From contig CALFJB010000030.1 of the NCBI GenBank assembly GCA_937877565.1, positions 1-64,000 of the forward strand: a stretch of DNA of 64,000 nucleotides, read 5' to 3'. Shown in pieces: positions 9,318 to 17,851 of the stretch. The notes beneath the pieces are model-generated. The model was not told the origin of the DNA. It made no database searches and was given only the letters and a program-made list of their open reading frames with translations. This DNA comes from an uncultured Selenomonadales bacterium. Lineage in GTDB: Bacteria; Bacillota; Negativicutes; Selenomonadales; Selenomonadaceae. The first letter of the stretch is position 1. Each line of letters opens with the position of its first letter. The position numbers were made by a program, and so were the translations under genes.

Positions 9318-10354
9318 TATAAAGTTTCCTTTAAAAAATTAAAAATTTCTTCTCTTGAAGTCGGAATATTGCTACTGTAAATATCAAGCGGTTGAGTAAT
9401 GGTTGCGTTGGTAAAACTTTTTAAATTTTTTACGCTTTCACCGAGTCCGCCGCCGCCGTGAGTTACAATAGGAATTAAAATTTTTCCGCGCAAGTCATAA
9501 TTTCTCAAAAAAGATTCAACAGGCTTAGGCAAATTTCCCCACCAAAGCGGATAAATCAAAATAACTTCATCGTAACTTTCCAAATTCGGCAAGTTTTTTA
9601 TTTTCGGCAAAATATTTTGTTCAAATTCAATTTTCGCCTCGTTCGTCGTGTCGGAATATTTTTCAGGATAAATTTTTTCAGTCTGAATTTCAAAAATTTC
9701 TCCGCCGACAATATTTTGAGCCATCAAAGCAATCATTTGAGAGTTGCCAAAAATTTTTTCATTTTCAACCATAACCGACGCGCCGGAAACGGCATCAACT
9801 TTTTCAGAAAAATTGGTATTTCCTACGCGGCTAAAATAAACCGTCAAAAATTTTTTATCAGACAAAATTTTTTCGCCTTGAATAATTTTTGAATTTATTT
9901 CAACTTTGTGATACCACCTGTCTAAATATGGCAACCCGAAAATTCCCACAACTGCCAAAATAAATGCAAGAATTGACGCAGCATAAAAAATTTTCCCTCG
10001 AATATGTTTTTTTGCGTGAATCAGTAAATGAATGAATAAAAAAATTACGGAAAAAATTGCCGCCGTCAAATGCACTGAACGCCAATTAAAATTGCTGTCT
10101 GATTGCCAAAGCATAATCCCAGAAAAATTCAAAAAAATTAGTGATATAGCAAAAAAAATTATGCCAAATTTATTCAGCGTATTTCTTTTGGAAAAATTTT
10201 TGTAAAAACTTCGGTTTAAAAAATTATGCATTAAAACTGCGGCAAGAAAAATTAAACCGCAAACTTCGTGCATTTTTTCTGTAAAAAACGTACTCGACAA
10301 GCCGCTGAAAAATAACATCAGCAAAAGAATATCTAAAATTTTTCTATTGCTCAT
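9317..10354 (-). CDS. DUF4405-like membrane domain fused to flavodoxin
   Basis: A 345-residue fusion. The first 150 residues hold about five membrane helices with histidines in MHEVCG, LMHNF, VHLTA and FIHLLIH, a pattern seen in cytochrome b-like DUF4405 proteins that bind haem. From residue 169 a flavodoxin fold begins with FLTVYFSRVGNTN, followed by DEVILIYPLWWGNLPKPVESFL and THGGGGLGES, typical of the flavodoxin_4 group. It probably moves electrons between a membrane haem and FMN; the partner is unknown. It is immediately upstream of apbE and probably co-transcribed with it. Haem binding is inferred from histidine placement only. Confidence 0.8.
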   Translation of the reverse strand: MSNRKILDILLLMLFFSGLSSTFFTEKMHEVCGLIFLAAVLMHNFLNRSFYKNFSKRNTLNKFGIIFFAISLIFLNFSGIMLWQSDSNFNWRSVHLTAAIFSVIFLFIHLLIHAKKHIRGKIFYAASILAFILAVVGIFGLPYLDRWYHKVEINSKIIQGEKILSDKKFLTVYFSRVGNTNFSEKVDAVSGASVMVENEKIFGNSQMIALMAQNIVGGEIFEIQTEKIYPEKYSDTTNEAKIEFEQNILPKIKNLPNLESYDEVILIYPLWWGNLPKPVESFLRNYDLRGKILIPIVTHGGGGLGESVKNLKSFTNATITQPLDIYSSNIPTSREEIFNFLKETL

Positions 10355-10357
10355 AGT

Positions 10358-10453
10358 TTATTTTATTTCGGTAAAGATTTTAGCAACAATTTTCCAGCCG
10401 TCAATGTACATTTGCGCAACCTTGCGAATTTCTTCAAAATCTTTAATCGTCAA
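10358..10453 (-). pseudogene. Truncated NTF2/SnoaL-like ORF (31 aa)
   Basis: A 31-residue frame starts at TTG (10451-10453) with an AAGGAGA ribosome site and reads MTIKDFEEIRKVAQMYIDGWKIVAKIFTEIK, ending three bases before the flavodoxin gene's ATG. The opening resembles the first helix of NTF2/SnoaL-like proteins (EIRKVAQMYIDG), which are normally about 125 residues. The sequence diverges after residue 19 and stops early, so it is most likely a gene stump left by deletion, though translation could still occur and be coupled to the flavodoxin gene. Confidence 0.45.
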
Positions 10454-10567
10454 AAAAATCTCCTTCTAAAAAAATTTAAACCATAACCGATTAAAAATTT
10501 GTAACGAGCAATTTGTTTAAAATATCCATTCAAAACAATAATTGTTTGCTCAATTCAAATTTTTCTT

Positions 10568-10598
10568 TGACTTGATATACTTTAACGGTAGTATTCTA
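10568..10598 (+). promoter_or_regulatory. MerR-type promoter with 19-bp spacer
   Basis: TTGACT and TATTCT are separated by 19 bases that contain the dyad ATACT..AGTAT. Long-spaced promoters with a dyad between -35 and -10 are characteristic of MerR-family activation. No MerR gene and no intact forward gene follow, so this is probably left over from a deleted gene. Confidence 0.4.
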
Positions 10599-10720
10599 GC
10601 AAATATAAAATAAAGTGCAATACATACTTAAATTGAAGTTTTAAAATGAATCGGTGTATTGCCGACGAAAATTTTAAAAATGCAAGTTTATCTGCGCTTT
10701 AGTAAAATTTTAAGTTGTAC

Positions 10721-10766
10721 GTTTTAACGAAATGCAGCGTTACATTGGAGACATTTCGTTTAAAAC
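10721..10766. repeat. Long imperfect inverted repeat
   Basis: GTTTTAACGAAATG (10721-10734) and CATTTCGTTTAAAAC (10752-10766) pair over 14 bases with one bulged A and a 17-base loop. There is no T-run, so a simple terminator is unlikely; an operator, small mobile-element end or RNA hairpin are alternatives. Confidence 0.5.
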
Positions 10767-10908
10767 TTTATTTTTCCATTCGTCGGATTTAAATCTGTGT
10801 ATGTAAAAATTGCGCGAATTTTAGTCGTCAAATTCGTAAGCATAGACGGAAATTTTTTTGCCAAGTGCGCTATTGAATTTAAAAATCTGAAATGTTTGGC
10901 AAGATGAT

Positions 10909-12438
10909 TTAAAGTTTGATAACATTTTCAGCAAAATTTATAACGGCTTGCCTGTGAGTGGCAATAATAATCGTCCTGCGCGACGATATTTTTTTTATTA
11001 GAGACAAAACTTTTTCTTCAGTTTCAAAGTCAAGCCCTGCCGTCGGTTCGTCCAAAATTATCAGCGATGAATTTTTTAAAAGCGCACGAATTAAGCCCAG
11101 TCGTTGGAGTTGTCCGCGACTTATTTTTTTTGCAGATTTTAAATCCAAATGCAAATTCAACGCGGCTAAAAATTTTTCTAATTCCGAAGTTTCAAGCTGT
11201 CCAAACATTGAAAAATTTTCTGAAAGTGTGGCGTCGAAAAGTTTTGGAGCTTGCGGCATATACGCCACTTTTGCAAACAACGATTCACGCTGAAATTTTG
11301 AAGTCGGCAATTCGTTAAAAAATATTTCGCCGCCCGTCGGTAAAATCAATCCTGCCAAAAGTTTTAGTATCGTCGATTTACCCGCGCCACTTTCGCCAAT
11401 TATCGCCGTGATTTTTCCGGCAGGTATTTTTAAATTTAAATTTTTCAGCACGGGCGAAATTTTATTTGGGTAGGTGTAACTGACATTTTGCAAAAAAATT
11501 TCCGGCGGCAACCGCAATTTTTCAATCGCTGAAATTTTTTCCGGCTTCACTGCTAAAAATTTTTCAAGCCGTTCAATCGCCATCTTTGCAGAAATTACAA
11601 CGTGAAACATTACGCCCAATTTTCTGACGGGTGCAAAAAATTCCGGCGCAATCAGCAATAAAAATAACGCCGCCGCAAATTCCACTTCGCCCGCAATTAA
11701 ACGCAGTCCCAAAGTTACGGCAACTATTGCGATTGATAAAGTGGTTAGCAATTCCAGCGCGAATGACGACACGAACGCCAATTTTAAAACGTCCAAAGTT
11801 GCAAGCGAAGATTTTTCTGAAGTCGATTTTAATTTGACTGCCGCCGCGTCGATTCTTCCAAACATTTTCAGCGTTGTTATCGCCGTCAAAATTTCTTTAA
11901 ATTCGCCGTTCAATTTCTGCAATTCCGCCCACGCACGGGAATTTTTTTCAGCGGTTGCCTTGCCGATTAAAAATAAAATTATTGGCGAAATTGGCAACGT
12001 TACAAGTAAAATCGTCGCCGTTATCCAATCTGTAAAAACTGCGGCAACTAAAAATAGCGGCAATAAAATTATCACTGAAAAAATTTGCGGCAGGACTTTT
12101 ATAAAAAATTCGTCAAAAGTTGCAACCGTTTCAAATATCAGCGTTAAAATTTCGCCGCTTGAAATTTCTTTATTGAAAATTTCGGCGTGTAAATTTTTTC
12201 GCAATTCAGTTTGAAATTTGTTTGAGAGTTTTAAAATTTTCTTCGCGCAGGTTGCAGAAATTAAAAATCGCCCTGCGAACGCGCCGAAAAATAGAAATAT
12301 CGACGCCGCCGAATTTATAAATCCTACCAAAAATTTTGCCGCCAATAAAATTAAAACGCCCTCAAAAAGTTTGAAGATTAAAATTTGGTAGAGGAATTTT
12401 TTATTTTGCAGAAAAAATTTTTTTAACGTGGTTATCAA
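10909..12438 (-). CDS. cydD: CydD-like ABC transporter (membrane plus ATPase domains)
   Basis: A 509-residue half-transporter. Residues 1-290 contain about six membrane helices with the CydD-like stretch ELQKLNGEFKEILTAITTLKMFGR; residues 312-509 are the ATPase with Walker A GESGAGKST at 348-356, a degenerate signature SRGQLQR at 440-446 (in place of LSGGQ) and Walker B ILDEPTAGLD at 461-470. CydDC exports cysteine/glutathione to the periplasm and is needed for cytochrome bd maturation. It is shorter than usual (about 570) and no cydC, cydA or cydB is adjacent, so the substrate is uncertain. It is divergent from ispE across an 82-base gap. Confidence 0.75.
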   Translation of the reverse strand: MITTLKKFFLQNKKFLYQILIFKLFEGVLILLAAKFLVGFINSAASIFLFFGAFAGRFLISATCAKKILKLSNKFQTELRKNLHAEIFNKEISSGEILTLIFETVATFDEFFIKVLPQIFSVIILLPLFLVAAVFTDWITATILLVTLPISPIILFLIGKATAEKNSRAWAELQKLNGEFKEILTAITTLKMFGRIDAAAVKLKSTSEKSSLATLDVLKLAFVSSFALELLTTLSIAIVAVTLGLRLIAGEVEFAAALFLLLIAPEFFAPVRKLGVMFHVVISAKMAIERLEKFLAVKPEKISAIEKLRLPPEIFLQNVSYTYPNKISPVLKNLNLKIPAGKITAIIGESGAGKSTILKLLAGLILPTGGEIFFNELPTSKFQRESLFAKVAYMPQAPKLFDATLSENFSMFGQLETSELEKFLAALNLHLDLKSAKKISRGQLQRLGLIRALLKNSSLIILDEPTAGLDFETEEKVLSLIKKISSRRTIIIATHRQAVINFAENVIKL

Positions 12439-12520
12439 TCCTTTCGGCAGATTATATCACAGCTTGCCAAAGAAAATATTTGGTGTTACAATTTCGGCGA
12501 AAAATTAAGGCGGGTGTACG

Positions 12521-13360
12521 ATGATTAAAGAATTTGCAAGGGCGAAAATTAACTTGACGCTTGATATTTTGGGCAAACGCGCCGACGGTTTCCACGAAGT
12601 TGAAATGATAATGCAGACGATTGCGCTTGCTGACGTTATCGAAATTGAAACGGCAAACGAAATTATTTTAAAAATTTCCGGCAATGATTCACTTCCTACA
12701 GACGAAAAAAATTTGGCTTATCGCGCAGTTTTGGAAGTTCAGAAATTTTGCGGGAAAAATTTTGGCGTGTCGATAAATTTAACTAAAAAAATTCCTTCGG
12801 CGGCAGGATTGGCAGGCGGCAGTTCAGACGCGGCGGCGGTTATTCGCGGTTTAAATAAACTTTACGATTTAAATTTGTCAGTTGATGATATGTTAAAAAT
12901 CGGCGCAGAAATTGGCTCGGACGTGCCATTTTGTATAATTGGCGGTACTTGTTTGGCAAGCGGGCGCGGTGAAAAATTGACTCGCTTAAATGACTTAGAT
13001 ATTTTTGACGTGGTACTGATAAAACCGCACGGCGAAATTTCTACCGCGTGGGCTTATAAAACTTACGACGAAAATATTTCTGAAATTCATCCGCCAAACG
13101 CCGAAATTATTAAACTTTTAAACGAAAAAAATTATGACGCCGCTTTTAAAAAATTTTACAACGTCCTTGAATCTGTGGCAGTGCAAAAAATTCCCGAAAT
13201 TGCAACGTACAAAAAATTTCTGCAAGATAACGGCGCAAAAATTGCAATGATGAGCGGTAGCGGTTCAACGGTTTTTGCGTTTATTGATAATTTTAATTTA
13301 GAAAAATTCAGCGGCGACGCGCAAATTTTTATTACAAAAACTTTTCAGAAGGTGATTTAA
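12521..13360 (+). CDS. ispE: 4-diphosphocytidyl-2-C-methyl-D-erythritol kinase
   Basis: A 279-residue GHMP kinase that phosphorylates CDP-ME in the non-mevalonate isoprenoid pathway. The N-terminal ARAKINLTLDI, the ATP-binding loop PSAAGLAGGSSDAAA at 92-106, GSDVPFCIIGGTCLASGRGE near 132-151 and the C-terminal MMSGSGSTVFA are all family signatures. Length is standard. It begins with ATG after AAGGCGGG and ends one base before the GntR gene's start, so the two share a transcript. The ispE-GntR-glmU-prs order is what I would expect in this branch of Firmicutes. Confidence 0.97.
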   Translation: MIKEFARAKINLTLDILGKRADGFHEVEMIMQTIALADVIEIETANEIILKISGNDSLPTDEKNLAYRAVLEVQKFCGKNFGVSINLTKKIPSAAGLAGGSSDAAAVIRGLNKLYDLNLSVDDMLKIGAEIGSDVPFCIIGGTCLASGRGEKLTRLNDLDIFDVVLIKPHGEISTAWAYKTYDENISEIHPPNAEIIKLLNEKNYDAAFKKFYNVLESVAVQKIPEIATYKKFLQDNGAKIAMMSGSGSTVFAFIDNFNLEKFSGDAQIFITKTFQKVI

Positions 13361-13361
13361 A

Positions 13362-14042
13362 ATGGCAAGACTGCAACCAATAGATTTAGATACATATCAG
13401 CCGTTACGGGAGGCGGTCTGCGAAACACTGCGCGACGCCATACGAAAAGGAATTTTGGAACCCGGCGAAAGGTTAATGGAAGTACAACTTGCTGAAGAAT
13501 TGGGAATTAGCAGAACGCCTGTTCGTGAGGCAATTCGTAAACTTGAGCAGGAAGGTTATGTTATAATGATGCCGCGTCGTGGTACTTACGTTTCAGATAT
13601 TTCAACAAATGACGTGAAAGAAATTTTTGAAATTCGTTCCGCGCTTGAATCACTTGCGACGGGATTAGCCGCCCGCCGTATTGAACCTGACGAACTTGAA
13701 ACACTGCAAAATTTACTTGTTGAAATTGAGGGTTACATTGCCAAAAATGACATTGAAAAAATCGTCGAAACTGATATAAAATTTCACGGGCTTTTATATC
13801 AAGTCAGCCGCAATGAACGCCTTGTAAATATTATTAACAATCTCAAGGAGCAGTTGGCGCGTTTCCGTACTTTGTCAATGTCCTATCCCGGCAGGTTGCA
13901 GGAAACTTTAGAGGAACATTCAGAAATGGTTGAGGCTATTGCAAATGGCGACGTAAGCGCGGCACGTGATGCGGCTGAACATCATATGGAACGCGCAGAA
14001 AAAACTTTGCTTAAGGCAATGCGTAAAGCCAAAACTAAATAA
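13362..14042 (+). CDS. GntR family transcriptional regulator (FadR/FCD subfamily)
   Basis: A 226-residue regulator. Residues 10-78 are the winged helix with LAEELGISRTPVREAIRKLEQEGYV, the DNA-recognition signature of GntR proteins. Residues 90-215 are an all-helical FCD ligand-binding domain (FEIRSALESLATGLAARRI, HGLLYQVSRNERL, EEHSEMVEAIANGD...HMERA), whose conserved Asp/His residues usually bind a metal and an organic acid. It follows ispE by one base. Its targets cannot be read from the sequence; its fixed place between ispE and glmU suggests a conserved housekeeping role rather than a local catabolic one. Confidence 0.9.
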   Translation: MARLQPIDLDTYQPLREAVCETLRDAIRKGILEPGERLMEVQLAEELGISRTPVREAIRKLEQEGYVIMMPRRGTYVSDISTNDVKEIFEIRSALESLATGLAARRIEPDELETLQNLLVEIEGYIAKNDIEKIVETDIKFHGLLYQVSRNERLVNIINNLKEQLARFRTLSMSYPGRLQETLEEHSEMVEAIANGDVSAARDAAEHHMERAEKTLLKAMRKAKTK

Positions 14043-14104
14043 AAATTTGTTTTTTAAAGATATTTCGTATTAAAAAATTTTAAATTATTACAGGAGAGAA
14101 ATAT

Positions 14105-14395
14105 ATGTTTGTAGTTTTGACGAGAGAACAGGATGAAGGATATGTTCTTAAAATTCCTTGTGAATCTTTGAATTTTGATTTAGTCGAACATTGCTACGTT
14201 GAAAATGTATTCGATGATAAATACGAAGATAAAATTATTGATAAAAAATTGCATTTTGTTCTTCGTTCTAATGATGGCAAAAAAACAGAGCGTGAAATTG
14301 TTTTTGATAACTCTGAACTTGAGAATGATGCTGAAGTAATATTCAATAAAATGTTTGAAGCATACGCCGAAGGTAAAAAAGTTTTTTATATTTAG
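14105..14395 (+). CDS. Hypothetical protein, 96 aa
   Basis: Starts MFVVLTREQDEGYVLKIPCESLNFD after AGGAGAG and is rich in acidic residues (Asp, Glu) and aromatic residues, with a predicted beta-rich N-terminus (VVLTRE, YVLKIP) and a helical C-terminal segment (DAEVIFNKMFEAYAEGKKVFYI). No cysteine pair, signal or membrane segment. I do not recognise a family. It sits in the housekeeping operon between the GntR gene and glmU with its own ribosome site and no terminator on either side. Confidence 0.6.
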   Translation: MFVVLTREQDEGYVLKIPCESLNFDLVEHCYVENVFDDKYEDKIIDKKLHFVLRSNDGKKTEREIVFDNSELENDAEVIFNKMFEAYAEGKKVFYI

Positions 14396-14442
14396 GATAA
14401 TGTGAAAACACCTACTAAAAAAATCGGAGGGCGATTGAAAAG

Positions 14443-15795
14443 TTGGAAACAATAATTTTAGCGGCGGGCAAAGGTACCCGTATGAAAAGCAAGTTGCCAA
14501 AAGTTTTACACAAAGTTTGCGGCAAGCCAATGTTGCAACACGTCATTGACGCGGCAAAGTCCGCCGGTTCAGATCGTGAAATTGTGGTAATTGGCAACGG
14601 CGCGGAGCTTGTCGAAAAGACAATTTCCAACGTTGAATTTGTCCTGCAAGCTGAACAACTCGGCACAGGGCACGCGGTTTTATGTACCAAAGAAAAATTT
14701 GCAAATGCTGAAGGTACGGTACTTGTACTTTGCGGCGATACTCCACTTTTTACCGGCGAACTTTTAAAAAAATTTGTCGATAAACATTTAGAAACAAAAG
14801 CCGCCGCTACAGTTTTAACCGCCGAAATGCCCGATGCTACAGGTTACGGCAGAATTATTCGTGAAGATGACGGCACTTTCAAAAAGATTGTCGAACATAA
14901 AGACGCTAACAGTTACGAACGCCAAATTAACGAAGTCAACGCCGGTGTTTACTGTTTCGACGTTCAAAAACTTTTCAAGGCACTTGCCGAAGTCAAAAAC
15001 GAAAACGCGCAGGGCGAATATTATTTGCCGGACGTGCTGACGATTTTAAAAGGCGAAAACGAAAAAATTAACGCCTTTGTTGTCGATGATTATACTCAAA
15101 CTTTGGGAATAAATTCCCGCGTACAACTCGCGCAGGCTGATAAAATTTTGCGTCAAAGAAAAAATTTGGAGCTTATGGAAAATGGCGTTACGATTATTGA
15201 CACGGCTACAACTTTTATTGATTCTGAAGTTGAAATTGGACAGGATACAATCATTTACCCAAATACTTTCATTGAAGGCAAAACTAAAATTGGCGAAAAC
15301 TGCTTGATTGGTCCAAATTCCCGCCTTCAAAATATGATTGTCGGCGATAACGTACAGGCGCAATTTTGCTATTGCCATGACGCCGAAATTTGCGACGATG
15401 TTATTTTAGGTCCGTATGTTCACATTCGCCCAAATTCTAAAATTTCTAGGAAAGTTAAAATCGGCAACTTCGTTGAAGTCAAAAATTCCAACATTGGCGA
15501 AGGCTCAAAACTTCCACACCTTCAATATATCGGCGATACTGATATGGGCGCGGGCTGTAATATGGGGTGCGGAACAATCACTGTTAATTACGACGGCAAG
15601 AAAAAATTTCGCACGAAAATTGGCGATAATGTTTTTGTCGGTTGCAATTCAAATCTTGTTGCGCCGGTAACTGTCGAAAATGGCGCGTACATTGCCGCCG
15701 GTTCAACCATTACTGAAGACGTGCCGGAAAATAATTTGGCTATTGCGCGTTCCCGCCAAACTAACAAAAATAATTGGAGTGACAAACGCAAATGA
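14443..15795 (+). CDS. glmU: Bifunctional UDP-GlcNAc pyrophosphorylase / GlcN-1-P N-acetyltransferase
   Basis: A 450-residue GlmU, which acetylates glucosamine-1-phosphate and then makes UDP-GlcNAc for peptidoglycan and LPS. The uridylyltransferase half starts with LAAGKGTRMKSKLPKVLHKVCGKPM and contains LCGDTPL and GYGRIIR. The C-terminal half is the left-handed beta helix of hexapeptide repeats (IGENCLIGPNSRL, VILGPYVHIRPNSKI) with NYDGKKKFRTKIGDNVFVGCNS at the active site. Translation starts at TTG (14443) with GGAGGG 12 bases upstream; no in-frame ATG fits. The stop overlaps the next gene's ATG (ATGA at 15792-15795). Confidence 0.96.
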   Translation: METIILAAGKGTRMKSKLPKVLHKVCGKPMLQHVIDAAKSAGSDREIVVIGNGAELVEKTISNVEFVLQAEQLGTGHAVLCTKEKFANAEGTVLVLCGDTPLFTGELLKKFVDKHLETKAAATVLTAEMPDATGYGRIIREDDGTFKKIVEHKDANSYERQINEVNAGVYCFDVQKLFKALAEVKNENAQGEYYLPDVLTILKGENEKINAFVVDDYTQTLGINSRVQLAQADKILRQRKNLELMENGVTIIDTATTFIDSEVEIGQDTIIYPNTFIEGKTKIGENCLIGPNSRLQNMIVGDNVQAQFCYCHDAEICDDVILGPYVHIRPNSKISRKVKIGNFVEVKNSNIGEGSKLPHLQYIGDTDMGAGCNMGCGTITVNYDGKKKFRTKIGDNVFVGCNSNLVAPVTVENGAYIAAGSTITEDVPENNLAIARSRQTNKNNWSDKRK

Positions 15796-16716
15796 ACATA
15801 ATTATCTGGGTTCAAGCTGTCACCCAAACGGGGGGGGGTAGAGCTTTTAAATCCCGCTGTAAAAGTTCTTGCCAGCCTCTATGAGCAAATAAACATATTG
15901 GGATTTATTGCACCGCTTGGAATTGATTTAAATGAAGTTGATCGTATTTCTAAAGACGATTTAAAAAATCTTGACTATGATCTGATTCTTATCACTGGAG
16001 CCGAAGATTCAGTTTTATTAACTAATAATTCCTCCGATTTTGTTAAAGTCTTAAAAGAATTAGCAACTTTGGGAGTTGATTCTGATAAAATTATTTTTGA
16101 TAGAACAGTTTGTGTTCCGCTTTTCACACTTGAAAAATATAAAAAGCTTCTTCATTCTAGATTGTCAATTCTTTCAATAAATTGTTTCGGAGGACTTTGT
16201 TACCACAGATTTGGACTTCCGTTTTTGAGTCCTACAATTAACATGCTGACTTCGGAAGAAGATTTTATAAAGTTTTTAAAGGATCCAATTCAGAATGTTG
16301 AAGCGAAAATAAAATATGTAGAAACTAAAAGAAATGAAAGACTTAACATAGATTATCCTGTTTATAAAATTGGAGATACTGTCTGGGAAATGAATCACTA
16401 TGACGATGCGAATATTGCGCTTCGCAAATGGTGTGAGCGTAGTTTAAGAATAAATTGGTTTAACGTTATGGTCGTAATGCACACTAAAAGTCCTGAAATT
16501 TTAGCTGAATTTGATAAATTACCTTACGCCAAAAAAGTTTGTTTTGTGCCGTTTAAATCTGATTTAGATTCTGCGTACTACATAAATGCTACTGAATATA
16601 TCGATGGCGATGAATTTTGGAAAATTGCCAATGCTATGGGAGACGGCAATGCCAATGAATATGATATGTGGGATATGTTACTTTACGGCAAAAAAACGCC
16701 GCTAATTTTAAAATAA
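15792..16716 (+). CDS. DUF1919 glycan-biosynthesis protein, out of frame at a G9 tract
   Basis: The ATG at 15792 overlaps the glmU stop and reads MNIIIWVQAVTQTGG, but after nine consecutive G (15830-15838) the frame ends at 15884. One G fewer would join it exactly to VELLNPAVKVLASLYEQINILGFIAPLGIDL and on to the end, giving 307 residues. The body has DUF1919 signatures: LSILSINCFGGLCYHRFGLPFLSPTIN and RINWFNVMVVMHTKSPEILAEFDKLPYAKKVCFVPF. DUF1919 proteins occur in surface-polysaccharide loci; their activity is unproven. As written only a truncated peptide, or a product from the TTG at 15898 (272 residues), could be made. This is either a phase-variable switch or a homopolymer sequencing error. 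Confidence 0.85.
15830..15838 (+). repeat. Homopolymeric G9 tract inside the DUF1919 gene
   Basis: Nine G in a row in an otherwise AT-rich region, 13 codons after the start codon. The gene is in frame with eight, out of frame with nine. Slipped-strand changes in such tracts switch genes on and off in many host-associated bacteria. Confidence 0.85.
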
Positions 16717-16793
16717 AAATTTATGGGATTTATGGAAAATCTCTACTCTACAACACCAATTCCTAAACCCTAAGCAATGGAGGAGTTTAACGA

Positions 16794-17753
16794 ATGGACA
16801 ATAATATTTTTACGACGGCTAATCTTTGTTTGATGACGGGCAATGCTAACCCTGAACTTGCGAAAAAAATTGCTGATTATATTGGCGTGGATATTTTTGA
16901 AACTTTTGTTGGCAAGTTTAACAACGGCGAAACGCAAGTTATGATTGGTGACAGCATACGCGGCAAGGATATTTTTATTATTCAGCCAACAAGCCAACCT
17001 GTCAACGATAATTTAATGGAACTTTTGATAATGGCGGACGCCTGCAAACGTGCTTCAGCGCACAGCATTACCGCCGTTGTACCTTATTACGCTTACGCAA
17101 GACAGGATAGAAAAACGCGTGGACGTGAGCCAATTTCTGCTAAACTCGTTGCAAATTTAATGGTTACTGCCGGTATGAGCCGAATTTTGACAGTTGACTT
17201 ACACGCGGGGCAAATTCAAGGCTTTTTTGATATTCCTGTAGATCATTTGGCGGCGGCTCCCGTCTTTGCAGATTATTTCAATGAGCATGACTTTGGCGGC
17301 GAATTGGTAGTTGTTTCGCCTGACTTGGGCGGCGTTACTCGTGCAAGAAATTTGGCGGACTTTTTGAAAGCTCCAATAGCAATTATTGAAAAGCGCAGAC
17401 CGCGCCCCGGCGAAGCTGAAGTTATGAGCATTATCGGCGACGTTAAAGACAAAGTTGCACTGATGATTGATGATATTGTTGACACGGCGGGCAGTCTTTG
17501 CGAAGGTGCGAAGGCTTTAAAACGTCTCGGTGCAAAATCTGTACTTGCCGCCTGTTCGCACGGTGTTTTAAGTAAAAACGCTGTCGAAAAAATCAATAAC
17601 TCTGACATTGAAAAAATTGTTATCACTGATACAATCGCCTTGCCGCCGGAAAAACAATCTGAAAAAATTGTTGTACTTTCAATGGCAAAATCAATCGGCG
17701 ACGTTATTTTAAGAATACAATCAAGGCGTTCAGTCAGCCAACTCTTTAGATAG
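16794..17753 (+). CDS. prs: Ribose-phosphate pyrophosphokinase (PRPP synthetase)
   Basis: A 319-residue class I PRPP synthetase, making PRPP from ribose-5-phosphate and ATP for nucleotide, His and Trp synthesis. Signatures: FNNGETQVMIGDSIRGKDIFIIQ, VVPYYAYARQDRKTRGREPISAKLVANL, the metal/ATP site ILTVDLHAGQIQGFFDIPVDHL, VVVSPDLGGVTRARN and the PRPP loop ALMIDDIVDTAGSL near 221-234. Length is standard. It starts at ATG with GGAGGAG ten bases upstream. It follows the DUF1919 gene by 77 bases and is closed by an inverted repeat and a terminator. Confidence 0.97.
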   Translation: MDNNIFTTANLCLMTGNANPELAKKIADYIGVDIFETFVGKFNNGETQVMIGDSIRGKDIFIIQPTSQPVNDNLMELLIMADACKRASAHSITAVVPYYAYARQDRKTRGREPISAKLVANLMVTAGMSRILTVDLHAGQIQGFFDIPVDHLAAAPVFADYFNEHDFGGELVVVSPDLGGVTRARNLADFLKAPIAIIEKRRPRPGEAEVMSIIGDVKDKVALMIDDIVDTAGSLCEGAKALKRLGAKSVLAACSHGVLSKNAVEKINNSDIEKIVITDTIALPPEKQSEKIVVLSMAKSIGDVILRIQSRRSVSQLFR

Positions 17754-17811
17754 GTTTTAGCGGTTAGGTGTTAGGTTTTACACATTCAATCCCTAACACC
17801 TAATCCCTAAT
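17754..17811. repeat. Telomere-like TTAGG/CCTAA inverted repeat
   Basis: TTAGGTGTTAGG (17764-17775) and CCTAACACCTAA (about 17792-17803) form a perfect 12-base stem; the arms are built of irregular TTAGG-like units. The first 15 bases (GTTTTAGCGGTTAGG, 17754-17768) recur inverted at 32988-33002. It starts immediately after the prs stop codon. Confidence 0.7.
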
Positions 17812-17812
17812 T

Positions 17813-17838
17813 TGGCGGCAAAAAGCCGCTCTTTTTTT
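17813..17838 (+). terminator. Rho-independent terminator after prs
   Basis: GCGGC (17815-17819), loop AAAAA, GCCGC (17825-17829), then TC and seven T. It lies just before the secG ribosome site, so secG may depend on read-through or another promoter. Confidence 0.8.
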
Positions 17839-17851
17839 AGGAGGAATAAAT

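Larger units (their letters stand above)
10454..10908. other. Regulatory gap between redox operon and cydD
   Basis: No gene is visible. It holds a possible reverse promoter (TTGCAC, 16 bases, TAGAAT at about 10594-10621) that could drive the flavodoxin-apbE operon, a forward MerR-type promoter, and a long imperfect hairpin at 10721-10766, both listed separately. A forward 18-codon frame (10646-10702, MNRCIADENFKNASLSAL) lies after the MerR-type promoter and looks like a stump. Confidence 0.45.

Noticed and set aside
10646..10702. 18-residue peptide after the MerR-type promoter as a real gene
   Set aside because: No ribosome site and no conserved character; more likely a stump or chance frame.
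11631..12214. Forward frames opposite cydD (68 and 157 codons)
   Set aside because: Antisense shadows of the transporter gene: low-complexity, no ribosome site.
17754..17811. True telomere or CRISPR repeats
   Set aside because: Units are irregular and palindromic, with no spacers of constant length; a dispersed intergenic repeat is a better fit.
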